The notes below the pieces were generated by a model. It was given only the letters and a program-made list of their open reading frames with translations, had not been told where the DNA came from and ran no database searches. Positions 35,719 through 44,686 of a stretch of 64,000 bases of DNA are shown in pieces. This DNA is from Flavobacterium micromati (GTDB taxonomy: Bacteria; Bacteroidota; Bacteroidia; Flavobacteriales; Flavobacteriaceae), in NCBI RefSeq assembly GCF_900129585.1, contig NZ_FQWF01000013.1:1-64000 (forward strand), in the 5' to 3' direction. Every line of letters begins with the position of its first letter. Positions within the stretch are counted from its first letter, which is position 1. A program made the position numbers and the translations under genes.

Positions 35719-37032
35719 CTATGCAGGTTCTCCATATAAATCAAATTCTGTAGCCTCAATAATTTTGATCATCACAAATTCACCAGTTTTCACATAATGT
35801 TTTGAAGCGTCAATTAGAACTTCATTATCTACATCCGGACTATCAAATTCTGTGCGACCCACAAAGTGACCGCCCTCTTTTCTGTCAATAATACATTTAA
35901 AAGTTTGACCTACTTTTTCTTGGTTTAAATCCCAAGAAATTTGAGACTGAAGTTCCATAATTTCGTTAGCACGATCTTGTTTTACATTGGCTGGAACATC
36001 ATCTTCAAGTAAGTATGCGTGAGTGTTTTCTTCATGCGAATAGGCAAAACATCCCATTCGATCAAATTTCATCTCTTGAACAAATTCCTTCAAAATATTG
36101 AAGTCCTCTTGTGTTTCTCCAGGATATCCTACTATTAAAGTGGTGCGTATTGCCATTCCGGGAACGGCTGCGCGAAACTCTTTTAATAATTTTGTTGTCT
36201 TCATTTGCGTTGTTCCCCTGCGCATTGATTTCAAAATAGAATCAGAAATGTGCTGTAATGGTATGTCTAAATAATTACAAATCTTTGGCTCTCGCTTCAT
36301 TATTTCTAAAACATCCATTGGGAAACCTGTAGGGAAAGCATAGTGCAAACGTATCCATTCTATTCCTTCTACTTTCACTAACGCTTCTAATAATTCAGCT
36401 AGAGCTCTCTTTTTATAAATATCTAAACCATAATAAGTCAGATCTTGTGCAATTAAAATTAATTCTTTCACACCATTTTTAGCAAGACCCTCTGATTCTT
36501 TTACTAATTTTTCAATAGTTTGAGATACGTTTTTACCTCTCATTAAAGGTATTGCACAAAAACTACAAGGTCTATCACATCCTTCCGATATTTTTAAATA
36601 GGCATAATTTTTAGGTGTTGTTGTCAAACGTTCACCTAATAATTCATGTTTGTAATCAGCTCCTAAAGCTTTTAGCAATGCTGGTAATTCTGTTGTTCCA
36701 AAAAATTGATCAACATTAGGGATTTCTTTTTCTAAATCAGGTCTATATCGCTCTGATAAACAGCCCGTCACAAATACCTTGTCTACTAATCCTCTTTCTT
36801 TTTTATCGGCATATTCCAGAATCATATTTACTGATTCTGCCTTAGCATTATCTATAAATCCGCAGGTATTAATAACTATGATATTACCTTCCTCGGCTTC
36901 TGGAGCTTCATGAGCAACATCTTTCCCGCTTGCGCGAAGTTGGCCCATAAGTACTTCACTGTCATATACATTCTTTGAACACCCAAGAGTGATCACGTTA
37001 ATTTTATTCTTCTTTAAAGACTTAGTTCTCAT
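35719..37032 (-). CDS. rimO: Ribosomal protein uS12 methylthiotransferase RimO
   Basis: Product of 437 residues with the three-part MTTase layout. The N-terminal UPF0004 domain carries Cys18, Cys57 and Cys91 for the auxiliary 4Fe-4S cluster (TLGCSKN, INTCGF, VTGCL). The radical SAM site is Cys152, Cys156, Cys159 in EGCDRPCSFCAIP. The C-terminal TRAM domain is present (KVGQTFKCIIDRKEGGHFVG). It adds a methylthio group to an Asp of uS12. TAATTTTG lies upstream on the minus strand as a -7 element. Confidence 0.97.
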   Translation of the reverse strand: MRTKSLKKNKINVITLGCSKNVYDSEVLMGQLRASGKDVAHEAPEAEEGNIIVINTCGFIDNAKAESVNMILEYADKKERGLVDKVFVTGCLSERYRPDLEKEIPNVDQFFGTTELPALLKALGADYKHELLGERLTTTPKNYAYLKISEGCDRPCSFCAIPLMRGKNVSQTIEKLVKESEGLAKNGVKELILIAQDLTYYGLDIYKKRALAELLEALVKVEGIEWIRLHYAFPTGFPMDVLEIMKREPKICNYLDIPLQHISDSILKSMRRGTTQMKTTKLLKEFRAAVPGMAIRTTLIVGYPGETQEDFNILKEFVQEMKFDRMGCFAYSHEENTHAYLLEDDVPANVKQDRANEIMELQSQISWDLNQEKVGQTFKCIIDRKEGGHFVGRTEFDSPDVDNEVLIDASKHYVKTGEFVMIKIIEATEFDLYGEPA

Positions 37033-37064
37033 AACATTATTTTCCCTATAATATGGGAATTTTG

Positions 37065-37072
37065 CAAAATTA
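37065..37072 (-). promoter_or_regulatory. -7 promoter element of rimO
   Basis: Read on the minus strand as TAATTTTG followed by C, an exact match to TAnnTTTG, 33 bp upstream of the rimO ATG. Confidence 0.5.
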
Positions 37073-37170
37073 CAATAATTATTTTAACTGAACTTGTTTC
37101 CGATTCTATTAATTTTCTAATGAGTTTTTTGGAGAATGTAATAGTGTTGGGATTTTAGTGGGAGTAAATC

Positions 37171-37204
37171 AAAAAAAATCCGTTTCATTTAGAAACAGAT
37201 TTTG
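37171..37204 (-). terminator. Intrinsic terminator of the FadL-type porin gene
   Basis: On the minus strand AAAATC-T-GTTTC pairs with GAAAC-G-GATTTT (one G-U) and is followed by a T-tract; it lies 20 bp after the stop codon. Confidence 0.85.
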
Positions 37205-37223
37205 ATTTGATTTATTCTAGTTC

Positions 37224-38795
37224 TTATAATTCAAACAATAGAGTTAATGATAGATTATTATTTATACCTGCAATTCTAGCTCCATCAGTAAATCCTTGGC
37301 CAAAAAATCCTTGCTGTGAAACTCTTTTAGCATAAGAGTACGCTAAGTCAATTTTTGTTGATCCAAAATTATATCCTAAACCAGTTGAATACCCATTTAA
37401 ATCACCTATCGTTATTCCGTTCTTATAAGGACTTTGTTCGTAACGATAACCACCTCTTAAACTTAGGGCTTTAATTCTATATTCGGCTCCTATTCTTAGC
37501 TCACCAGTATTGTCAAGTAAATTATTGATTGCGTTATTAACTCCATCAAATCCAGATCTCAATTTAATATTGCTGTAATCTTTTATAGCATAATCGATGC
37601 TTATTAAGCCTGACTTACCAAAAATATAAGCTAAACTTCCAGTAATTTTGCTGGGTGTTTGTAGTCTATAAGTTTCATAGATGTTAACTACTTGAGGATT
37701 TACAGTGTCAATCACATCATCAACACCTTCCGCACTGCTTGAAACGACAAGTCTTTGTGATAATTCATCATTTAAATTATACCAAGTTGACGACTCGTAT
37801 GCAAGTCCTAAACGAAATTCATCCGATACTTTTGCAATAGCCCCTACTTGAAATGAAAATCCATTACCATACGTGTAAAGTGTATTGTCAAATAATACAG
37901 TAGATACGGTATAATCACTGGTAAGAGGGGCATCATTTTCTTCATAAAATCTAGAAGTCTTTTGTAAATCAGTAAAATGAGAATTTAAATTTACTCCGAT
38001 AAACAATTTATCATCATAAGATGTCGCTGCGTTAAATGATAATTTCCCATTGTAACCAGTGCTGTTAACCGTATTTTCTTGAAAGAAGGTTCCGCCATCT
38101 GGCACCAGTGAGGAATATAGACTGTTTGGATTGTTAACATCAACTGCATCAATAATAAATCCTTGATCAAAAAAGCCAATCATTGCTTGTTGCGCAGCAA
38201 AACCGCTTAAATTTGGAAATTGGTTTGATGGTAAATTGCTTCCCAAAAAATTATAGAGATCAGCAATAGATTCGCTAGGCTCTCTATTTACAAATTGTTG
38301 AGGAACCGGTGCTCCATTATTTCCCGTATTTGCATAACTTAAAAAATATTGATCTATAGAATTGTTTGGGTTTGTTCCAGCTGAAAACAATCTGTTGTCA
38401 AAATTATTTGTGTTTTCATAGTTAACACCTACAGATATTTTTTTCCATTTACTTTTTCCTCTAGTGTTAAACACAAAGACTGCCCCAGCTTGATTTAAAT
38501 CAAATGAATTTTGCTTATCGGTAGTGGTTGTGCCAAAATAATTAGAATTATTTTTAGTATTAAAACTACTTAATGTAAGACCTAATTGATTATTCGAAAA
38601 AATCGCAGAACCCGCAGGATTGACGTTTATAGAAGATATATCACCTCCTAAAGCGCCAAAAGCTCCACTCATTGCTCTAAATCTGGCTGTACCCGTTAAA
38701 TTATCCTGGGAATAAAGTAGAGCATCTGATATTTCTTGTGCTTGCCCGATGGCCCACGTGAAACTTATAGCGATTAGAAATAAGTATTTTTTCAT
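37224..38795 (-). CDS. OmpP1/FadL-family outer-membrane transport protein
   Basis: Product of 523 residues, signal peptide MKKYLFLIAISFTWAIGQAQ. The mature N-terminus, with RAMSGAFGALGGDISSINVNPAGSA split over two strands, is the hatch region typical of FadL-type barrels, and the protein ends in aromatic-terminated strands (LSLTLLFEL). Such porins let hydrophobic substrates cross the outer membrane; older annotations of homologues use the name hemin receptor without support. Related to the T9SS component PorV, but the genomic context is not that of PorV. Monocistronic with its own terminator. Confidence 0.88.
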   Translation of the reverse strand: MKKYLFLIAISFTWAIGQAQEISDALLYSQDNLTGTARFRAMSGAFGALGGDISSINVNPAGSAIFSNNQLGLTLSSFNTKNNSNYFGTTTTDKQNSFDLNQAGAVFVFNTRGKSKWKKISVGVNYENTNNFDNRLFSAGTNPNNSIDQYFLSYANTGNNGAPVPQQFVNREPSESIADLYNFLGSNLPSNQFPNLSGFAAQQAMIGFFDQGFIIDAVDVNNPNSLYSSLVPDGGTFFQENTVNSTGYNGKLSFNAATSYDDKLFIGVNLNSHFTDLQKTSRFYEENDAPLTSDYTVSTVLFDNTLYTYGNGFSFQVGAIAKVSDEFRLGLAYESSTWYNLNDELSQRLVVSSSAEGVDDVIDTVNPQVVNIYETYRLQTPSKITGSLAYIFGKSGLISIDYAIKDYSNIKLRSGFDGVNNAINNLLDNTGELRIGAEYRIKALSLRGGYRYEQSPYKNGITIGDLNGYSTGLGYNFGSTKIDLAYSYAKRVSQQGFFGQGFTDGARIAGINNNLSLTLLFEL

Positions 38796-39029
38796 ATTTG
38801 TAATTTTTATTTTTTAGGGGACTTGCCGCACAATAGTAAAACAACAATTGTATCGCATTTGTTTTTTCTTGTTTTTGTAGATGTTCAGTTGATAAAAACT
38901 GAACATCGATATTTTTTTATCGTGTTATAAATTCAAGTTCGCACTAAAATAATTATATTAATTTAAAGTGGATCATTTGAATTAAATCACAATATTGGTT
39001 CTTAGTAAGAAGGTAAGGTTGTTGAGGTA

Positions 39030-40073
39030 TTAACCTCGACCACCTCTGCCACCACCACCACCACCTGACGATCTTCCACCACCACCACCTCCGCCAAAGC
39101 TTCCGCCACCGCTGGATCTACCACTAGAACTTGGACTATATGATCTTGAGCTACTACCATTATTTGATGGGCTGTAAGATCTGGAAGAATTATTTTGGGT
39201 ACGACCATTGTTTATGTTGCCTCTTCTTGGAGCACTTTGTGCATTACTTCGAGATTGCGATTGATTTCTTGAAAAAGTAGGACTCGTTCTATTCATGCCA
39301 TCGTATGAATTTCTTCTGTAATTAGAACTTTGTCGACCATTTGAATCAATTGATCTTCTATTAATTGAATTACCTTGAGATCTATTTATAGAACCATCAG
39401 TTCTTGCATTGCTTCTGGAATCATTATAGTTAGAACCTCTTCTGCCAGAGTTGTACGAATAGGATCTATTATTAAAATTAGAGTAACCAAAATTGTTTCC
39501 ATAAAAGTTATTCCAACCAAATCCCATTCCTAAACCAAAGCCACCGTTCCATCCCCAATTGTTCATTCCCCAACCACCAAAGCCACCGTTCCAACCCCAA
39601 TTGTTCATTCCCCAACCGCCAAAACCACCGTTCCAGCCCCAATTGTTCATTCCCCAACCACCGAAGCCGCCATTCCAGCCCCAGTTATTCATTCCCCAAC
39701 CCCAATTATTCATTCCCCAATTGTTATCGTAAACATTAATGCTTACGCCTTGAGGGTTACTTCCCCAACCAGGTTGGCCAAGGTCATTGTTTTGTTGAGA
39801 TGAATCATCAACATTGTATTTATAATCATCAACATTTGTGAAAATTTCATCTGCTCTATTATCTCTTTGCAAAGATCCAAAGTAGTTTTCATATTGATTG
39901 GTATCATAACGGTTATTGTTTTCAGTAGCTTGAGGTAATGCGCTACCATAAATCCCATCAGAATCATAATAGGAACTGTTTTGATAAGAGCCACAAGATG
40001 TAAAAAGGATACTTAAAATTCCAACTAAGTAGAACAGAGGTGTATCGGCGAGGGGGCGAGTATAAGTTTTCAT
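39030..40073 (-). CDS. Asn/Gly/Trp-repeat, Ser/Gly-rich lipoprotein
   Basis: Product of 347 residues, not recognised. Residues 1-27 end in a lipobox-like ILFTSC (Cys27). Residues about 115-185 contain four tandem 14-residue units of WGMNNWGWNGGFGG type; residues 195-320 are Asn/Arg/Ser-rich (NYNDSRSNARTDGS, RSYSPSNNGSSSRSY), and the C-terminus is poly-Gly with scattered Ser/Arg, ending GRGGRG. Acidic, Asn/Asp/Tyr-rich residues lie before the repeat. Such composition suggests an extracellular, flexible or amyloid-like surface protein. It starts 102 bp upstream of proS on the opposite strand. Confidence 0.75.
   Translation of the reverse strand: MKTYTRPLADTPLFYLVGILSILFTSCGSYQNSSYYDSDGIYGSALPQATENNNRYDTNQYENYFGSLQRDNRADEIFTNVDDYKYNVDDSSQQNNDLGQPGWGSNPQGVSINVYDNNWGMNNWGWGMNNWGWNGGFGGWGMNNWGWNGGFGGWGMNNWGWNGGFGGWGMNNWGWNGGFGLGMGFGWNNFYGNNFGYSNFNNRSYSYNSGRRGSNYNDSRSNARTDGSINRSQGNSINRRSIDSNGRQSSNYRRNSYDGMNRTSPTFSRNQSQSRSNAQSAPRRGNINNGRTQNNSSRSYSPSNNGSSSRSYSPSSSGRSSGGGSFGGGGGGGRSSGGGGGGRGGRG
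39541..39701 (-). repeat. 42 bp in-frame tandem repeat
   Basis: Three full 42-base units begin at 39541, 39583 and 39625, with a fourth, truncated one to 39701 and a further half-unit after it. They differ at a few mostly silent positions and encode the WGMNNWGWNGGFGG motif of the lipoprotein. Confidence 0.9.
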
Positions 40074-40113
40074 TTATATGAGTTTTTTTATGGTTCTACA
40101 CTACAAAAATAGT

Positions 40114-40121
40114 TAGTTTTG
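40114..40121 (+). promoter_or_regulatory. -7 promoter element of proS
   Basis: TAGTTTTG followed by C, an exact TAnnTTTG match, 53 bp before the proS ATG. Confidence 0.5.
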
Positions 40122-40174
40122 CACAACTATATAGTTAAAAATATCAAAACAAAATTTGTGCCAAACAATTCAAT

Positions 40175-41653
40175 ATGAGTAAGAACTTAGTTACTAGATC
40201 AGAGGATTATTCAAAATGGTATAACGAGCTGGTTGTCAAAGCCGATTTAGCTGAAAATTCGGGAGTGAGAGGTTGTATGGTTATTAAACCTTATGGATAT
40301 GCAATATGGGAAAAAATGCAAGCTGAGCTTGATCGAATGTTTAAAGAAACAGGACATCAAAATGCTTACTTTCCTTTGTTTGTTCCAAAAAGTATGTTTG
40401 AAGCAGAAGAAAAAAATGCGGAAGGATTTGCTAAGGAATGTGCTATTGTAACACATTATAGGTTGAAGAATGATCCAGACAAACCAGGGAAATTAATGGT
40501 TGATCCAAATGCAAAATTAGAAGAAGAGCTAATAGTTCGTCCTACAAGTGAAGCAATTATTTGGTCGACGTATAAAGGATGGGTTCAGTCTTACAGAGAT
40601 TTGCCTCTTTTGATTAATCAATGGGCTAATGTTGTGCGTTGGGAAATGAGAACTAGACTATTTTTGCGTACGGCCGAATTTTTATGGCAAGAAGGTCATA
40701 CTGCTCATGCTACCAAAGCTGAGGCTGTTGAAGAGTCCGAAAAAATGATGAATGTATACGCTGATTTTGCTCAAAATTTTATGGCAATACCAGTTGTAAA
40801 AGGAATAAAAACTGAAACGGAGCGTTTTGCTGGAGCAGAAGAAACGTATTGTATTGAGGCACTAATGCAGGATGGAAAAGCGCTACAAGCAGGAACTTCG
40901 CACTTTTTAGGTCAGAATTTCGCAAAAGCTTTTGATGTTAAGTTTGCCACTGCCGAAGGAAAGCAAGAATATGTTTGGGGAACGTCATGGGGAGTCTCAA
41001 CTCGCTTAATGGGAGCTTTAGTGATGACTCATTCGGATGATCAAGGTTTGGTTTTACCGCCTAATCTCGCGCCCATACAAGTAGTAGTTGTACCTATTTA
41101 TAAATCAGATGAGCAGTTGGTCGCTATTTCAACTGAGGTCGCTGTGTTAATCGCAGGGCTACGAAAACTAAATATTTCTGTCAAATTTGATGATAGGACT
41201 ACTCAAAAACCAGGCTTTAAGTTTGCTGAATGGGAATTAAAAGGAGTTCCTATTCGGGTTGCTGTAGGCCCCAAAGATTTAGAAAACGGAACATTTGAAA
41301 TTGCTAGAAGAGATACTCTCACCAAAGAAACTGTTTTGAAAGATGGAATTGTTACACATATCAGCGAATTATTAGAAAAAATTCAAAATGATATGTTTAC
41401 AAAAGCTTTAAATTATCGAGATTCACATATTACTGAAGTAAATAATTTTGAAGAATTTAAAGCTGTTTTAGATAGTAAAGCAGGTTTTGTATCAGCACAT
41501 TGGGACGGAACAGCAGCAACTGAAGAAAAGATCAAAGAACTGACAAAAGCGACTATTAGATGCATTCCATTAAACAGAGTTTTAGAGACGGGAAGCTGCG
41601 TTTTGACTGGGGAAACCTCAATAGGTAGAGTGCTGTTTGCAAAGGCATATTAA
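40175..41653 (+). CDS. proS: Prolyl-tRNA synthetase
   Basis: Product of 492 residues, class II synthetase of the short, eukaryote/archaea-like type without the editing insertion. Visible motifs: [18 protein letters not shown], the motif 2 region [16 protein letters not shown] and the motif 3-type [20 protein letters not shown], then an anticodon-binding domain (VVVVPIY...) and a C-terminal segment with AKAY end. It charges tRNA-Pro. The tRNA-Glu cluster and rpsT follow on the same strand. Confidence 0.97.
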   Translation: MSKNLVTRSEDYSKWYNELVVKADLAENSGVRGCMVIKPYGYAIWEKMQAELDRMFKETGHQNAYFPLFVPKSMFEAEEKNAEGFAKECAIVTHYRLKNDPDKPGKLMVDPNAKLEEELIVRPTSEAIIWSTYKGWVQSYRDLPLLINQWANVVRWEMRTRLFLRTAEFLWQEGHTAHATKAEAVEESEKMMNVYADFAQNFMAIPVVKGIKTETERFAGAEETYCIEALMQDGKALQAGTSHFLGQNFAKAFDVKFATAEGKQEYVWGTSWGVSTRLMGALVMTHSDDQGLVLPPNLAPIQVVVVPIYKSDEQLVAISTEVAVLIAGLRKLNISVKFDDRTTQKPGFKFAEWELKGVPIRVAVGPKDLENGTFEIARRDTLTKETVLKDGIVTHISELLEKIQNDMFTKALNYRDSHITEVNNFEEFKAVLDSKAGFVSAHWDGTAATEEKIKELTKATIRCIPLNRVLETGSCVLTGETSIGRVLFAKAY

Positions 41654-41681
41654 AAAATTTTTTTTTTTTTTGAGTAAGGTA

Positions 41682-41711
41682 TTGCACGTTTCAAAAATAG
41701 TTGTATTTTTG
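41682..41711 (+). promoter_or_regulatory. Promoter of the tRNA-Glu cluster
   Basis: TTG at 41682-41684, exactly 19 bases, then TATTTTTG at 41704-41711, a perfect fit to the Bacteroidota consensus TTG-N19-TAnnTTTG. The first tRNA begins 19 bases after it. Confidence 0.8.
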
Positions 41712-41730
41712 CATCCGCATTAGAGAAGCA

Positions 41731-41802
41731 GGCCCGTTCGTCTATCGGTTAGGACGCATGGTTTTCATCCATGTAAGAGCGGTTCGATTCCGCTACGGGC
41801 TA
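41731..41802 (+). tRNA. tRNA-Glu (anticodon TTC), copy 1
   Basis: Cloverleaf by eye: acceptor GGCCCGT / ACGGGCT with a G-U end pair, D-arm GTCT...GGAC, anticodon stem CATGG / CCATG around loop TTTTCAT (anticodon TTC), T-arm GCGGT-TCGATT-CCGC. No encoded CCA. First of three genes transcribed from the promoter just upstream. Confidence 0.95.
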
Positions 41803-41847
41803 CTATTTTTTTGCATATTTAAGTCATCCTGAACTCAGAAGGAAAAT

Positions 41848-41919
41848 GGCCCGTTCGTCTATCGGTTAGGACGCATGGTTTTCATCCATGTAAGAGCGGT
41901 TCGATTCCGCTACGGGCTA
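41848..41919 (+). tRNA. tRNA-Glu (anticodon TTC), copy 2
   Basis: Identical in sequence to copy 1 over its whole length, 45 bases downstream of it; the spacer carries GTCATCCTGAACTCAG, a common short Bacteroidota intergenic motif. Confidence 0.95.
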
Positions 41920-41964
41920 CAAATCAAATGTTCAATTTTATATTGATAAAACTTAGGGGATAAT

Positions 41965-42036
41965 GGTCCGTTCGTCTAGGGGTTAGGACGCCAAGCTTTC
42001 GTCTTGGTAACAGGGGTTCGATTCCCTTACGGACTA
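41965..42036 (+). tRNA. tRNA-Glu (anticodon TTC), divergent copy 3
   Basis: Acceptor GGTCCGT / ACGGACT, D-arm GTCTAGGGGTTAGGAC, anticodon stem CCAAG / CTTGG around loop CTTTCGT (anticodon TTC, with G rather than A at position 37), T-arm AGGGG / CCCTT. It differs from copies 1 and 2 in every arm but keeps the same anticodon. The rpsT start codon lies 34 bp after it. Confidence 0.85.
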
Positions 42037-42069
42037 CAAAAAACTAGTAAAAGAAAAAAAAGCAATAAA

Positions 42070-42321
42070 ATGGCAAATCATAAATCAGCTCTAAAGAGAA
42101 TCAGAACTAACGAAAAGAGAAGAGTATTAAATAGATACCAACACAAAACTACTCGTAACGCTATCAAAGCATTAAGAATAGCTACTGATAAAACAGATGC
42201 AAGTTCTAAATTGTCAAGTGTAATTTCAATGATTGATAAATTAGCTAAGAAGAATATTATTCACGATAATAAAGCTTCGAACTTAAAATCTAAATTAACT
42301 AAACTTGTTGCTAAACTTTAG
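42070..42321 (+). CDS. rpsT: 30S ribosomal protein bS20
   Basis: Product of 83 residues starting MANHKSALKRIRTNEKRR; the frame stays open upstream into the tRNA, which is not real coding. bS20 binds 16S rRNA at the bottom of the 30S body. The helical, Lys/Arg-rich pattern and the length are normal. It probably shares the transcript of the tRNA cluster, and a terminator follows. Confidence 0.97.
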   Translation: MANHKSALKRIRTNEKRRVLNRYQHKTTRNAIKALRIATDKTDASSKLSSVISMIDKLAKKNIIHDNKASNLKSKLTKLVAKL

Positions 42322-42343
42322 TAACTTTGGTTAAACAAATAGT

Positions 42344-42374
42344 AAAGCTCTCATTCATTTGAGGGCTTTTTTTT
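42344..42374 (+). terminator. Intrinsic terminator after rpsT
   Basis: AAAGCTCTCA pairs with TGAGGGCTTT (one G-U pair) over a six-base loop, followed by a T-tract. Confidence 0.85.
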
Positions 42375-42386
42375 GTTCTTATAATT

Positions 42387-42800
42387 TTAGAAATCGAATT
42401 TATCTTGTAGATGCTCAAGCATTGCCTTCGAAATTGGTTTTGGTAAAAAATCGATAACCATTGGATATTTCTTAGATCTTTCAAATTCTTTTGGATCAAT
42501 TGTAGAAGAAAGAATAACAACTTTTATAGTGTTAAAAATAAAATATTCAGGTTCAAGGAAGTAATCTAAAAATTCCCAACCACCCATCACCGGCATATTT
42601 AAATCTAAAAATATAAGTTGCGGTTGGATTAACACTTGATCATTGGCGGCATTGTTTTTAATTTGATTGAAATACGCTATTGCTTGTTCTCCGTTTTGCA
42701 TCGTAATGATCTCTTTAGAAAATAAAGTTTTACTAATAACTTTCTTGCAAAGCATGAGCGTGATAAGGTCGTCATCAATACAAAGAATTTGATTTAGCAT
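42387..42800 (-). CDS. Single-domain response regulator
   Basis: Product of 137 residues consisting of a receiver domain only. Acidic pocket Asp10/Asp11 in LCIDDD, phospho-acceptor Asp66 in LIFLDLNMPVMGGWEF, Ser/Thr in VVILSST and Lys121 in FLPKPIS are all present. No output domain, so it acts by protein contact or in a phosphorelay. The start codon follows the histidine kinase stop by one base, so it is translated together with the kinase. Confidence 0.95.
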   Translation of the reverse strand: MLNQILCIDDDLITLMLCKKVISKTLFSKEIITMQNGEQAIAYFNQIKNNAANDQVLIQPQLIFLDLNMPVMGGWEFLDYFLEPEYFIFNTIKVVILSSTIDPKEFERSKKYPMVIDFLPKPISKAMLEHLQDKFDF

Positions 42801-42801
42801 A

Positions 42802-44514
42802 TTATTTCTTTTTAAAAGTTAATGTAAACATAGTTCCTTTGTTAACTTTGCTTGCAATTTCAATCGTTCCACCCATAGTTTCAACTTGTGATTTGACAAG
42901 ATATAATCCTAAACCTTTGCTATCAGGATAATTATGAAAACGCTGGTATAGTCCAAAAACTTTTTCTTTATGTCGTTCTAAATCAATTCCTATTCCATTG
43001 TCTTTAAAGGTTAATATAACGCTATCATTGGCTTCAATTGCTGTGATCTCAATGTTTATATTTTTATTTTGAGATCTATACTTGATAGAATTTGTTAAAA
43101 GATTTAGCAGTATACTTTCTATGTAAGCATTATTAACATATACTGTAACATTTTTTTCGAAATTAAATGTGATGACAGGATTATATAGTTTTATTTGAGA
43201 ATCAAGTTGCTTTAAAACATTCTCAAAAATTCTAAGTAACACTATTTCTTCTTTCTGTATTGATGGATTGTCTCTAATAATTATAACTTTTACTAAGTCA
43301 TTTATGGTATCATTTAATAAATGCGTTGATTTGTTAAAGCCTGCTAAAATTTCACTTAATTCTTCATCTTCAATTGGTATGTCTTCAACGAGATTTAAAA
43401 GTCCTATTAGATTGGATAATGGTGCCCGTAAATTGTGTGATGTTATATACGAAAATTGCTTTAGATCTTTATTGTTTTGTGTAAGCTCTCTGATTAATTG
43501 TTCTTTTTCTTTCTCAAGTTTTTTTTCTTCTGAGACATCTCTTTGAATAGATAACCAATGAGAGAGCTCGTTATCGACATTGTAAATGGGTATCATAGAG
43601 AAGCGCACCCAAAATTCATCTCTGTTTTTTTTATAACTTATTGTTTCCACTACACACTCTTCCTTTTTATTCAGCGCTGCCATAAATTTTAGGTACTCCT
43701 TTTCGTCGGATTTAGGTCCCATAAAAATAGTTGGTGTTTGTCCTAAAACTTCTTTACTAGAGTATCCAGACATGACAGAGAAGGCAGGATTTGTATATAT
43801 TATTTTTGGTGCTAAAGAATTGTGCGGATTGGGTTCAATAATTATAATCGCATCTTTTGACTGCGTGATTACAGTTTCAAGTAATTTAAGACGTAATTCT
43901 TCTTCTTTTTGTTTAGTAATATCTTGTATAGCTCCAATCATTCTTACCGCTTTGCCTTCTTCATCTAAAAGTAAAAAACCTCTATCAAGTACATATTTAT
44001 AACTATTATCAGCACACTTAAAACGATACTGATCTTGCCAATTTTCTGTTTTTTGTTCTATAAAAGAATAAAGTTTAACAGAAATCTTTATGCTGTCTTC
44101 GGGATGAATTTTATCGAACCACCAATTAGCGTTGTTATCAACTTCTTCCGGCGAATATCCAAAAACACTATCAATCCCTTTATTCCAAGTAAAGCTGTTT
44201 TCTTGAATTTTCCAATCCCATATTGTATCACTGGTCGCCTTTGCTACAATATCAAACTTTTCATTTGATTCTTTTATTTCGTTGTTTGTATTTTTTAGCT
44301 TTTGGAAAATAGCAATGTTTCTATTGTCGTTTTTGGAAAGAATTAGTTTAAAGATAGAACCTGTAGCCACAACAAATATAAGATCTTTGATAAAGCTATA
44401 AAAAACACTACTATCAACAGAAATATATCGTTGCGATATTTTGTAACTGACAATAGCAACAAACAGGGAGATGAGGATATAAATTATGACTACTTGGTTA
44501 GTTTTATTTTTCAT
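42802..44514 (-). CDS. Membrane PAS-domain sensor histidine kinase
   Basis: Product of 570 residues. Two membrane spans lie at about residues 8-26 and 36-59 with almost no periplasmic loop between. PAS domain 1 with a PAC end is at about 85-200 (FGYSPEEV, DITKQKEEE), PAS 2 at about 212-330 (SGYSSKEVLGQTPTIF, RDVSEEKK). The HisKA helix has His360 in SYITSHNLRAPLSNL. The ATPase has Asn475 in LLTNSIKYRS, DNGIGI at 505-510 and GLGLYLVKS from 534. With such a short loop it probably senses a cytosolic or membrane signal through PAS. The response regulator follows by one base. Confidence 0.95.
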   Translation of the reverse strand: MKNKTNQVVIIYILISLFVAIVSYKISQRYISVDSSVFYSFIKDLIFVVATGSIFKLILSKNDNRNIAIFQKLKNTNNEIKESNEKFDIVAKATSDTIWDWKIQENSFTWNKGIDSVFGYSPEEVDNNANWWFDKIHPEDSIKISVKLYSFIEQKTENWQDQYRFKCADNSYKYVLDRGFLLLDEEGKAVRMIGAIQDITKQKEEELRLKLLETVITQSKDAIIIIEPNPHNSLAPKIIYTNPAFSVMSGYSSKEVLGQTPTIFMGPKSDEKEYLKFMAALNKKEECVVETISYKKNRDEFWVRFSMIPIYNVDNELSHWLSIQRDVSEEKKLEKEKEQLIRELTQNNKDLKQFSYITSHNLRAPLSNLIGLLNLVEDIPIEDEELSEILAGFNKSTHLLNDTINDLVKVIIIRDNPSIQKEEIVLLRIFENVLKQLDSQIKLYNPVITFNFEKNVTVYVNNAYIESILLNLLTNSIKYRSQNKNINIEITAIEANDSVILTFKDNGIGIDLERHKEKVFGLYQRFHNYPDSKGLGLYLVKSQVETMGGTIEIASKVNKGTMFTLTFKKK

Positions 44515-44659
44515 TAATCAAATATAAATAATTATTGTTTAAAAAGTAAAATCAGTTATAACTTATTTTAGAAGGTATGATTTGTATTTCAATAGTTTGC
44601 CCAAAAGCTTCAAAAGCGCGAAACTATTAGCTATGTGTTATTTATATAAAAAAAAATTG

Positions 44660-44667
44660 TACATTTG
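44660..44667 (+). promoter_or_regulatory. -7 promoter element of typA
   Basis: TACATTTG followed by CG, an exact TAnnTTTG match, 19 bp before the typA ATG. Confidence 0.6.
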
Positions 44668-44686
44668 CGCCCATTAAAAAACACAG

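Noticed and set aside
39002-39208. 68-codon Val-rich minus-strand frame inside the Asn/Gly/Trp lipoprotein
   Set aside because: It is the out-of-frame reading of the Gly/Ser/Arg-rich 3' end of that gene and has no start signal.
42004-42069. Extended rpsT start at 42004
   Set aside because: That ATG-like start lies inside the third tRNA-Glu gene; homologues begin MANHKSA at 42070.
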